Source of the DNA: Rhodothermales bacterium | Lineage (GTDB): Bacteria; Bacteroidota; Rhodothermia; Rhodothermales; Bin80 | NCBI GenBank assembly: GCA_022822185.1 | Contig: JAJECE010000035.1 | Location: 1-41,280 of the forward strand | Reading direction: 5' to 3' | Length of the DNA: 41,280 nt | Shown: in pieces, positions 34,414-41,280 of the stretch | How positions within the stretch are numbered: position 1 is the stretch's first letter | Layout of the letters: every line of letters begins with the position of its first letter | Made by a program: the position numbers and the translations under genes | The notes under the pieces: generated by a model | What the model saw: only the letters and a program-made list of their open reading frames with translations | Told to the model about the DNA's origin: nothing | Databases searched by the model: none

Positions 34414-34975
34414 AAAGAAAACAACAGATATTGACAAAAAACTCTGCCTTATCCAGCACCTTTACGGTGAGGATGATCGTACGGGGAATTTGTACGAACT
34501 CCTTGAAAATTCCGAGGATCGGGCAGAATATGAAGCGTTCAGCCGTGTAAAAGCACAGTTGGAGAACCCCGCACTGCGGATGCGTGTGACGGCCCCGGAT
34601 GAGGTCGTGGATCGGCTGTTTGTATCGGCGGCCAGGCCGAATCCCCGCCAATTTTGGATCCGGTCAATTCGCAGACCAAGGCGGCTGGTGTTGGCCGGTG
34701 GTGTATTCGCTGCGGCAGCCTGTGCATTTTTCCTGTTATTTCTTCCCGGTCAAAACAGCGATATCCCTGCGGTGGAGCCATCGTCTGCTGTAGAGGAACT
34801 GCAGTGGGATGACACGCAGGAGCGCATCGAAATGCAGCATGCACTCAGTGTTGTGCGTCAACGGACCAGCCCGGACTTATGGGATGAGTCCGCAGTCATG
34901 AAATTAGACTCACTTGAAGGAGTTTTAGATACAAGTCCACCTGGTGTTGGTACCGTCAGTACCACACCTCAGTAA
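34406..34975 (+). CDS. single-pass membrane protein, probable anti-sigma factor
   Basis: A 189-residue protein of no firmly recognised family. It has an acidic/helical N-terminal part (1-~85: GEDDRTGNLYELLENSEDRA), a basic flank (RRPRRLV) and one membrane helix (~93-114: LVLAGGVFAAAACAFFLLFL). A ~75-residue tail beyond the membrane ends in Ser/Thr/Pro. Location right after an ECF sigma gene with 8-bp overlap, plus the cytoplasmic-domain/TM/periplasmic-tail layout, is that of an anti-sigma factor. No zinc (ZAS) motif H-x3-C-x2-C is visible, so the type is unclear. An in-frame ATG at 34382 would give a 32-bp overlap; 34406 (MPKKKTTDIDKK) is preferred. Confidence 0.65.
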   Translation: MPKKKTTDIDKKLCLIQHLYGEDDRTGNLYELLENSEDRAEYEAFSRVKAQLENPALRMRVTAPDEVVDRLFVSAARPNPRQFWIRSIRRPRRLVLAGGVFAAAACAFFLLFLPGQNSDIPAVEPSSAVEELQWDDTQERIEMQHALSVVRQRTSPDLWDESAVMKLDSLEGVLDTSPPGVGTVSTTPQ

Positions 34976-34987
34976 CCTTCCAATCCA

Positions 34988-35851
34988 ATGAAACCAATCG
35001 TACCTGCCCATGCCCTAGTTCTTGTACTCATTGCATTCCTGACCGGAAATGCCCGGTCGCAATCCATCCATGTTGAACGTGTGATGGGGGAGTTAAGAGT
35101 GAACGGGGAACCCATCGCAGTGGAGTCCCTTCCAGAGGAACTGGATCTGGGCGAGGCAGAATTCAGTCTGCAGTCAAGCGGGAACCTGCCAATGCGGGTT
35201 GAAATTAATGGAGCCCGGTTTGATATCTGGCAGGATCGTGTCTCGAAGGCGGATCAAGGGGGACCCGTACATTTTAAGTTGTCCATCGGGCCGGATGGCA
35301 CTTATACATCCATTGAATCAGGGGCACCGGATGTACACGGCCTTGCAGAGATGCTGTCTCAGCAGGTGACGGGAGCGTTATCTGGTCCTGAAATGGAAAT
35401 GTGGAACTCAGTGAACCACAACCCTCATATCGTTGCGGAACATATGTCAGAATTGCAGAATGGGAATGCCGTATTCTCGCAGGGGATGAACTCTATGTGG
35501 CAGGATGCAAGGAGAATGCTTGAAGTTTCAAGTTATTTGGCAAATATGCAGAGTGCAAGCAGTGAATTATTTGAATTACTACGGCATGAATGGCGGGAGG
35601 AAGTGCAGGCAGTAGAGATGGCTGCACAGATCCGGATGCTTGAAGATGGCCAAGAGCGTGACGAAGCGATTGAGGAATTAAGAGAAAAGCTGGAGGAAAT
35701 CTTTCTTATGAAGCAGGAAAATCGACGTATGGAGATCCAGCATCTGGAAACCGAACTTGAACGAATGGAAAATCGCTTAATGGAAAGATCTCAGGCAAAG
35801 GATCGTCTAATAGATGCCCGTCTGGATGAACTGCTCGGAGCAGGGCGGTAA
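34988..35851 (+). CDS. secreted coiled-coil protein of the sigma-factor operon (first copy)
   Basis: A 287-residue exported protein, family unknown. It has a signal peptide (~1-24: LVLVLIAFLTGNARSQ), a ~100-residue beta-looking domain (MGELRVNGEPIAVESLPEEL; RFDIWQDRVSKA), a Met/Ser-rich middle and a highly charged C-terminal coiled coil (~205-287). The last ~55 residues (REKLEEIFLMKQENRRMEIQ ... DARLDELLGAGR) align with the end of the next gene's product, so the two share a module. The helical, Lys/Glu/Arg-rich hairpin look recalls Spy/CpxP-type periplasmic sensors, but the LTxxQ motif is not seen. It starts 12 bases after the anti-sigma-like gene and probably works with it. Confidence 0.7.
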   Translation: MKPIVPAHALVLVLIAFLTGNARSQSIHVERVMGELRVNGEPIAVESLPEELDLGEAEFSLQSSGNLPMRVEINGARFDIWQDRVSKADQGGPVHFKLSIGPDGTYTSIESGAPDVHGLAEMLSQQVTGALSGPEMEMWNSVNHNPHIVAEHMSELQNGNAVFSQGMNSMWQDARRMLEVSSYLANMQSASSELFELLRHEWREEVQAVEMAAQIRMLEDGQERDEAIEELREKLEEIFLMKQENRRMEIQHLETELERMENRLMERSQAKDRLIDARLDELLGAGR

Positions 35852-35905
35852 ATGCACTACATTCAGGCGGGAGAATCCACCATCATCAACCCGGCGATTT
35901 TAGTC

Positions 35906-36739
35906 ATGAAACAGTTTTTTACAGCAATCTCCATTCTCTGGATCTCATTATTGATGATCGTCCAGAATGTCGAAGCACAGCAAGATACCCTTCGTGTAGA
36001 GAAGCGGATAATCGTGAGTGCAGATGAGGATACGATGATCGTGATCACAACATTGCCTGAACATGAAGAAGAAGTGATCATCAGCGCAGACGGGGACACG
36101 ATCATGGTTACCAAACGGCTGCCAAGATCTATGCGGAACATGGTTGTACGAGGAAATATGCCGCATTCAGTGTATGTAGAGCGGGAGGTGATCATCAGTG
36201 CAGACGGGGACACTATGATCGTTACGGAAACCTCTCCGAGACGCTACCGAAGAGGGCGGCAACTTCATACAGAGCGGGAGATTGTCATTAATGCCGATGG
36301 GGATACGACAATTGTGAGTACGGTGACGGGAGGAAGTCGCAGAACAAGCATGCACCGGTCACATACCGGGCACCAGATGCGGCACAGACTTCGCCAAAGA
36401 CCTGGATCCCGAAAACGTATGTGGGGTCGTGATATGAGCAGCTACGAACATAGAGATTCCAGAGAACTGCGCAGGATGGAAACTGAAGCACGGAAGTTGG
36501 CCCGGCAGTTGCGGCAGGCTGATGAGGAAACCTACAGCGAAAAGGAAGCGATGCTGCGAGTGCAGCTAGAGAAGATCTTTGACTATAAACAGGAAATGAG
36601 GATGGAGGAGCTCAATCAAAAGCGCAGTGACCTAGAAGAGCAGAGCCGGATCACGGGAGAGCGTCAGAGTAACCGGGATGCAATGATCAAAGATCGTATT
36701 CGTGAGCTTCTTGGTCACGGATCATTGTATCGCTGGTAG
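35906..36739 (+). CDS. secreted protein with ISADGDT repeats and shared coiled-coil end (second copy)
   Basis: A 277-residue exported protein, family unknown. The ATG at 35906 gives a clean signal peptide (MKQFFTAISILWISLLMIVQ, cut near VEAQ); the frame opens at 35852, directly after the previous stop. Residues ~30-140 carry four short repeats of the form [I/V]-I-x-[S/N]-A-D-G-D-T-x-[I/M]-V (ISADEDTMIV-like, ISADGDTIMV, ISADGDTMIV, INADGDTTIV), followed by a basic Arg/His-rich stretch. The C-terminal ~60 residues (RVQLEKIFDYKQEMRMEELN ... IKDRIRELLGHG) match the end of the preceding protein. It is probably periplasmic and co-expressed with the sigma factor. Calcium binding by the D-G-D loops is possible but unproven. 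Confidence 0.68.
   Translation: MKQFFTAISILWISLLMIVQNVEAQQDTLRVEKRIIVSADEDTMIVITTLPEHEEEVIISADGDTIMVTKRLPRSMRNMVVRGNMPHSVYVEREVIISADGDTMIVTETSPRRYRRGRQLHTEREIVINADGDTTIVSTVTGGSRRTSMHRSHTGHQMRHRLRQRPGSRKRMWGRDMSSYEHRDSRELRRMETEARKLARQLRQADEETYSEKEAMLRVQLEKIFDYKQEMRMEELNQKRSDLEEQSRITGERQSNRDAMIKDRIRELLGHGSLYRW
36007..36320 (+). repeat. four in-frame ISADGDT-coding repeats
   Basis: Four related ~36-base units at about 36007-36048, 36070-36112, 36185-36227 and 36278-36320. The second and third are nearly identical in DNA (GTGATCATCAG-GCAGACGGGGACAC core, one differing base in the gap). The unequal spacing points to old duplication followed by divergence, not a young tandem array. Confidence 0.65.
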
Positions 36740-37005
36740 TTCCCTTGTTTTAGGTGAATAGGAAAGTCATGTATGGGGGATATGAATAGTAGATTTTTTG
36801 TCCAGAAGACATTGAGGATGAGTTCCAGACAGTGGGTCAGTCACAGCTTTATTGAAGAACTCTTGGTCGGCTCTTTATCCCATGATCTTTCTATAAAAAC
36901 GGTGAACTGTTTCCGGCTAAGCATTATTCTGCGGAGGCATGATTTCAGGAATGTCTAGATATATAAGGATTTTACAAGGTTCATCTGCACCTCTGTTCGC
37001 AGGGT
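36740..37005. other. convergent spacer without a gene
   Basis: A 266-base gap between the sigma-factor operon and the giant repeat-protein gene, which converge. A short 61-codon frame inside it lacks protein-like features. No strong hairpin terminator was seen. Confidence 0.4.
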
Positions 37006-40000
37006 TTAGTCTTGGGCACCAAGATTGGGGATGCCCCGGCTGAAGAGCACCCGCTGAGTGCCACCGCCGACCTTATTGCTGATGGCGGCGATCCTGGGAT
37101 CATTCAGGGGATCATAGTTGTCAAGGAAACCTGTGACCTGTCCAGAATTCTGGTCCATCACAATTGCCATCGGGGTGTTGTACTCTTTGTCGATTGTGTA
37201 CGATCCGTCTGGCCCCGAAAGAGTCACGGAACTCAATAACTGGGCCTGCTCCTGTTGCAGTGATACTACAAAGGCAAAGGAGGAACTCCCATCCCCGTCG
37301 GCAATTACGGGCATGGCAAAGATTAGACGAAACAACATATCCCCGTTGGCGGAATGTCCGGCAAGTTGCCATGGCCCCGGCTCCTTAGGTAGCGCAGGCC
37401 TTGTATCCACCTCAAAGATCGGCTCTAGATATGGTTTTGAGGCAGCGTCCGTTCCGCCCCAAATAAGGAGAGAAATTTCTGATGGTGTGGAGGCGGAAAC
37501 CAACGGGAATGCTTCGCCAACGGAGGATTTGGATTGATATTGATAATGGTCAAGTGCCTTATTAAAGTTGTAATCACTAATCCAGGCAGGTGTGCAAGAA
37601 CGGTTCGACCAAGTCATCAGATCATAATAATCTTCGGGGGCATTCATGCTGTTATTCTCATATCCCCAAGATCCAATCCCCCCATCCGCATAAGGATAGT
37701 TTTGATCTACATGTGTAACATGTTCTGGACATGGCGAGTGCTTAAGAGACAGGTTATGCCCAAGTTCGTGGGCGATAGTCCGGGGGCGTGCCTCTGAAAT
37801 ACTTATAACATCACCAATATATGCACGGCCACGGACCCCCTCAATATCATGATGTAATCCCATCCAGTAGCCGCTGCCATTTTCTATTTTTCGTATCACA
37901 GCGACTCGATTAATTAGCCGAGTAGATAACCTAGTGTCAACGGTCACGGTAGCATGCGCGGTTGCCGAGATATCCTTTATGGGTAACAGTGTACGCACAT
38001 TGTGCAGATCGCTGTTTGTATTGGGATTCGATGCTAACCGCTGAACTACTGGAATTATATTATCACCTCCCGCATGTCCTGTCGTTACGAGGGGAACGAA
38101 AGTAATATTCAGGGTGGGCACGGTGACGACATTAAGAGACATGCGTCCCGTAGCGGGTATCCGTTTGACCACCCCCAAATGATCGGGTACGGTGTCATCT
38201 GGATCCACTTCAACGACCACCTCAAGTCCAGGCTGGATCACGCTTGCCGGGATGTCGGCATTGAGAGACATTTGGAGGTCTTGTGCCCATATCTCAGTTG
38301 GGATTGGACCAGACTTCCCCGCGATGTTTGCTGTATGTTCTACCGTATCATTCAAATAGAATGTAGCCACGGCTTTGGGCAGAGGAGTGCTGGTAGGTGT
38401 ATTTGCCTTTGGAAATATTCGCAGAAACGCAGGATCGCCTGCAATGAGGGGGACAGGATTAAAAAAAGACTGTATCGACTGAAAGACATAGACATGAGGT
38501 GGTGCTGGCGTTACTTCGTCGTCCGCCACCGAGATCGTCACATCCCCAATCACGCGCCTATAGCTTCCTCCTCTGGCAATATGTCTCAGTCGCTCCGAAT
38601 CGGTCGTCCAATCTGGATCCTGGCCAGCAGTGAGCGTCACTGTTTGGGGAATATTCCAGTCTTCTTTTGAAAAACGTAACCTTTTAGTAGACAGTTTAAT
38701 ATCTGTGTTTCTAGAAGAATCCAGACGAATATTCACAATAACATCCGCTGCCGGCTGCGTAGCCAGCCGTACGGTGTAACTTTTGCTATCTCCTTCGGGG
38801 ATCTCCAGTTCTGAAACCGATATGTACAAGGCAGGTGCATCATCGTCATTTACGGTCACCGCGACATTTTCAGTCACGCCTCCGTAACCTGTACCTGATG
38901 CGGTATGCACCAATGTCGCGGTGTCATTTGTATCATCAAGATCCTGCTCAGCGGTGACATTTACGGTCTGGTCGGTATTCCAGGTTTCACTGGTGAATTC
39001 CAGACTCGTCTTATCCAGTGTCAAATCCGTGCTGGCATGTCCGGTAATTACTACGGTGACTATTCCGGGGGGAGCCGTTGACAGCCGTATTTTGTAGCCG
39101 TTACTCTGTCCCTCGTTAATTTCCAGTGTGGGGGGTGTGAGGACGATCTTTCCCGTATCATCATCCATCACGGTAACGGCGATGTTTGCGGTGACATTCC
39201 CGTAGTCGTCCCCGGACGCGGTGTGCAGCAGCGCTGCCGTATCATTGTCAAAATCCAGATCATCATCCGCGCTCACGGTGACGGTCTGGTTCTGATTCCA
39301 GGTTGCAGAGGTGAAGGTTAAGTTTTCCTTGTTCAGTGACAGGTCTGTTCCCGCATGTCCGGTGATCGTGATCCTAACCTCCGTTGCGGGCTGGGTTGTC
39401 AATCGCACCGTATACCGGTTGCTGCCGCCTTCATTGATTGCCAGGCTTGAAGCGGACAGGTCCAGTTCCAGTGTATCATCGTCGATGATGGTCACGGCAA
39501 CATTCCCGCTGACTCCTCCATAGTTGGCCCCCGATGCCGTGTGCACAAGTGTTGCGGACTCGTTTCTGCCATCGTCATCCGGGCGGGCAGTGAGCGTCAC
39601 GGTCTGATTCCGGTTCCAGTCTGTCGGTGTAAAGGTCAGGCTTGTCTTGTCCAGAGTCAGAGCCGTGCCTGCATGTCCGGTAATGTCCACGGTGACCGCT
39701 GCGGTCGGTGCACCAGAGAGTTGTATGATGTAGGTATTGCGATCTCCTTCGGGCACCGACACCCCTGCAGCGGAGAATGTGAGCGCCCCCGGTACATCGT
39801 CGTCGTTGACGGTCACGGCGACGCTTCCGGTCTCGCCCCCGTAGTCGGCCCCGGATGCAGTGTGTGCCAGGGTCGCCGTGTCGTCGGTGCCGTCAAGATC
39901 CTGATCGGCGGAGACCGTGATCGTCTGGTCTTGATTCCAGTTCGCGGCAGTGAGGGTCAGGCTCGTCTTGTCCAGCATCAGATCCGTATTCGCGAATCCA

Positions 40001-41280
40001 GTGATCCCTACAATTACATCGGTTGCCGGCTTCGTTGCCAATCGCACCGTATAGTTGTTGCTAGTTCCCTCATCTATGGTCAAGTTGGACACCGATATCT
40101 CCAATGCCGGTGTATCCGCGTCCTCAACGGTTACGGCAACATTCCCGCTTATGCCATCGTAATTGGCCCCGGATGTGGTATGAACCAGGGTTGCGGTGTC
40201 ATTGGTGGCATCGTCATCCGGGCCCGCGGTGACCGTCACGGTCTGACTCTGATTCCAGGTTGTCGGCGTAAAGGTGAGACTTGTTTTGTCCAGGGTCAGA
40301 TCTGTATTTGCGAATCCGGTAATGTCTATAGTGACGGCTGCGGTGGGTGCACGGGAGAGTTGTACGGTGTAGGTATTACGACTTCCTTCGGTCACCGACA
40401 GGGTTACGGAGGAGAATACCAGGGTTCCCGGCGCATCGTCGTCCTTCACGGTCACCTCTACATTGGCAGTCACGCCCGCATAGTCGGCCTCGGATGCGGT
40501 GTGCACGAGGGTTGCGTTATCTTCGTCTGCATCCAGATCATGCTCCGCACTCACGGTCACTGTCTGGGCCGCATTCCAGGTTGCGGCGGTAAAGGTGAGG
40601 CTCGTTTTATCCGGTTTCAAGTCGGTGCCTTCGTGCCCGGTGGTGGCGACGGTGACCGTGCCGGCCGGCTCGCTGGAGAGCCGCACCGTGTAGGTGTTCT
40701 GACTTCCTTCCGGGATGGAGATGCTTCCCGGCGAGACAATCAGCACCCCCGCCGGATCATCATCGGTCACGGTAACCACGAGTTCTGCCCGCACATTCCC
40801 ATAGCTGGCCCCGGATGCGGCATGTACAAGCGTAATGGTTTCGTTCACCGCATTCGCGTCCGGGTCGGCCGTAACAGTGATGGTCTGGCCTGCATTCCAG
40901 GTTACCCGGGTGAAGGTGAGGGTTGCTTTATCCAGTTTGAGCGCGGTGCCGGCATGTCCGGTAATGGCGACGGTGACCGTGCCGGCCGGCTCACTGGAGA
41001 GTCGCAGGGTGTAGGTATTGCTACTTTCCTCGGTGACCGACAGCGCCGATGTGGACAGATTCAGCGCAGTTGCATCCCGGTCGGCAACGGTGACAACGAC
41101 CGTTGCCTGCACCGCTTCGTAGTTGGCCCCGGATGCGGTATGGACAAGGGAGATGGTTTCGCTGGTCGCATTGGCATCCGGGCTGGCGGTGACCGTGACG
41201 GTCTGGGCAATGTTCCAGGTTTCCCGGGTGAAGGTCAGGGCTGTTTTATCCAGCTTCAGGCTTGTACCGGCATGTCCGGT
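37006..41280 (-). CDS. giant Calx-beta-like repeat protein with metzincin-type protease domain, 3' part
   Basis: At least 1424 codons; the frame stays open to base 41280, so the true start lies right of the window and the GTG at 41112 is only an internal codon. From the N-terminal side there is one partial and eight complete ~106-residue Calx-beta-like repeats. Their recurring motifs are SVTEGS-NTYTV-L, ITGHAGT-L-LDK-SLTFT, TWNQ-QTVTVTA-PD, TLVHTASGANYG and VAVTV-DDD. A beta-rich region follows. Then comes a zinc-protease motif HELGHNLSLKH (HExxHxxxxxH, coded around 37729-37773) and a likely Met-turn YDLMTWSNRSC ~35-45 residues later. Ser replaces the usual Gly of HExxHxxGxxH. The C-terminus (...GIPNLGAQD) does not look like a T9SS sorting domain. 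It is probably an exported adhesin-protease; the signal peptide is out of view. Confidence 0.85.
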   Translation of the reverse strand, partial: TGHAGTSLKLDKTALTFTRETWNIAQTVTVTASPDANATSETISLVHTASGANYEAVQATVVVTVADRDATALNLSTSALSVTEESSNTYTLRLSSEPAGTVTVAITGHAGTALKLDKATLTFTRVTWNAGQTITVTADPDANAVNETITLVHAASGASYGNVRAELVVTVTDDDPAGVLIVSPGSISIPEGSQNTYTVRLSSEPAGTVTVATTGHEGTDLKPDKTSLTFTAATWNAAQTVTVSAEHDLDADEDNATLVHTASEADYAGVTANVEVTVKDDDAPGTLVFSSVTLSVTEGSRNTYTVQLSRAPTAAVTIDITGFANTDLTLDKTSLTFTPTTWNQSQTVTVTAGPDDDATNDTATLVHTTSGANYDGISGNVAVTVEDADTPALEISVSNLTIDEGTSNNYTVRLATKPATDVIVGITGFANTDLMLDKTSLTLTAANWNQDQTITVSADQDLDGTDDTATLAHTASGADYGGETGSVAVTVNDDDVPGALTFSAAGVSVPEGDRNTYIIQLSGAPTAAVTVDITGHAGTALTLDKTSLTFTPTDWNRNQTVTLTARPDDDGRNESATLVHTASGANYGGVSGNVAVTIIDDDTLELDLSASSLAINEGGSNRYTVRLTTQPATEVRITITGHAGTDLSLNKENLTFTSATWNQNQTVTVSADDDLDFDNDTAALLHTASGDDYGNVTANIAVTVMDDDTGKIVLTPPTLEINEGQSNGYKIRLSTAPPGIVTVVITGHASTDLTLDKTSLEFTSETWNTDQTVNVTAEQDLDDTNDTATLVHTASGTGYGGVTENVAVTVNDDDAPALYISVSELEIPEGDSKSYTVRLATQPAADVIVNIRLDSSRNTDIKLSTKRLRFSKEDWNIPQTVTLTAGQDPDWTTDSERLRHIARGGSYRRVIGDVTISVADDEVTPAPPHVYVFQSIQSFFNPVPLIAGDPAFLRIFPKANTPTSTPLPKAVATFYLNDTVEHTANIAGKSGPIPTEIWAQDLQMSLNADIPASVIQPGLEVVVEVDPDDTVPDHLGVVKRIPATGRMSLNVVTVPTLNITFVPLVTTGHAGGDNIIPVVQRLASNPNTNSDLHNVRTLLPIKDISATAHATVTVDTRLSTRLINRVAVIRKIENGSGYWMGLHHDIEGVRGRAYIGDVISISEARPRTIAHELGHNLSLKHSPCPEHVTHVDQNYPYADGGIGSWGYENNSMNAPEDYYDLMTWSNRSCTPAWISDYNFNKALDHYQYQSKSSVGEAFPLVSASTPSEISLLIWGGTDAASKPYLEPIFEVDTRPALPKEPGPWQLAGHSANGDMLFRLIFAMPVIADGDGSSSFAFVVSLQQEQAQLLSSVTLSGPDGSYTIDKEYNTPMAIVMDQNSGQVTGFLDNYDPLNDPRIAAISNKVGGGTQRVLFSRGIPNLGAQD
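38503..41280 (-). repeat. tandem ~318-321 bp repeats coding Calx-beta-like domains
   Basis: The 'LDK' codon landmark recurs at about 39010, 39328, 39646, 39967, 40285, 40606, 40927 and 41245, so units are 318 or 321 bp (106 or 107 residues). A more degenerate unit lies at the 38.5-38.9 kb end. The array continues past the window edge. High DNA similarity between units would allow copy-number change by recombination. Confidence 0.85.

Noticed and set aside
38074..38670. 198-codon plus-strand frame inside the giant repeat-protein gene
   Set aside because: Cys/Arg/His-rich shadow frame opposite coherent protein sequence.
38503..41280. regular ~320-bp repeats as a possible CRISPR or satellite array
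   Set aside because: The units are coding, in frame, and give Calx-beta-like domains; there are no short direct repeats with unique spacers.

Overview
The window looks like a chromosomal segment from a member of the Bacteroidota, most likely the Rhodothermota/Balneolota side. The reasons are: several secreted proteins ending in type IX secretion (T9SS) sorting domains with the 'YPNPFNPST' signature; a PorV/PorQ-family outer-membrane protein; a TonB-dependent receptor with a carboxypeptidase-like N-terminal domain; almost no Shine-Dalgarno sequences before the starts; and a few TAnnTTTG-type -7 promoter elements. Species-level placement cannot be made from the sequence alone. No tRNA, rRNA or CRISPR array was found.

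Layout. (1) 1-4420: accessory DNA, with the 3' end of an IS256-family transposase followed by an OLD-type ATPase/TOPRIM nuclease gene and a UvrD-like helicase gene in a 4-nt overlap. This is the architecture of Gabija-like (class 2 OLD) anti-phage modules. (2) 4713-5726: a short MetE-like (core methionine synthase) gene. (3) 6005-16882: an 11-kb co-directional cell-surface block: FG-GAP T9SS cargo, a strong hairpin, TonB-dependent receptor, large T9SS cargo, PorV-like porin and a T9SS-tagged peptidoglycan amidase. (4) 16839-24124: a SIS-domain protein, a class II Fic protein, a Gfo/Idh/MocA oxidoreductase, an UlaG-like metallo-hydrolase, and on the opposite strand a Zn-alcohol dehydrogenase, an FAH-family hydrolase and an SDR dehydrogenase. 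The last three resemble parts of oxidative deoxysugar (fucose/rhamnose) breakdown. (5) 24335-26637: two tiny unknown genes, a secreted nucleotide pyrophosphatase/phosphodiesterase-like enzyme and a PLDc_N membrane protein. (6) 26750-33720: dusB, then on the opposite strand a five-gene Mla-type lipid-transport operon (MlaE, MlaF, MlaD, HD-domain protein, DUF445 protein with an IF-2-like N-terminal domain), then radA. (7) 33760-36739: ECF sigma factor, a membrane anti-sigma-like protein and two secreted coiled-coil proteins that share a C-terminal module. (8) 37006-41280: the 3' part of a giant Calx-beta-like repeat protein ending in a metzincin-like protease domain. Its reading frame is still open at the right edge.

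How parts fit together. The surface block pairs T9SS substrates with a PorV-like shuttle protein and a TonB receptor. The Mla-type operon would move phospholipids between the membranes. The sigma/anti-sigma/coiled-coil operon looks like an envelope-sensing system and is the best candidate here for something not yet described. The IF-2-N/DUF445 fusion and the Gabija-like pair are the other points most worth checking.
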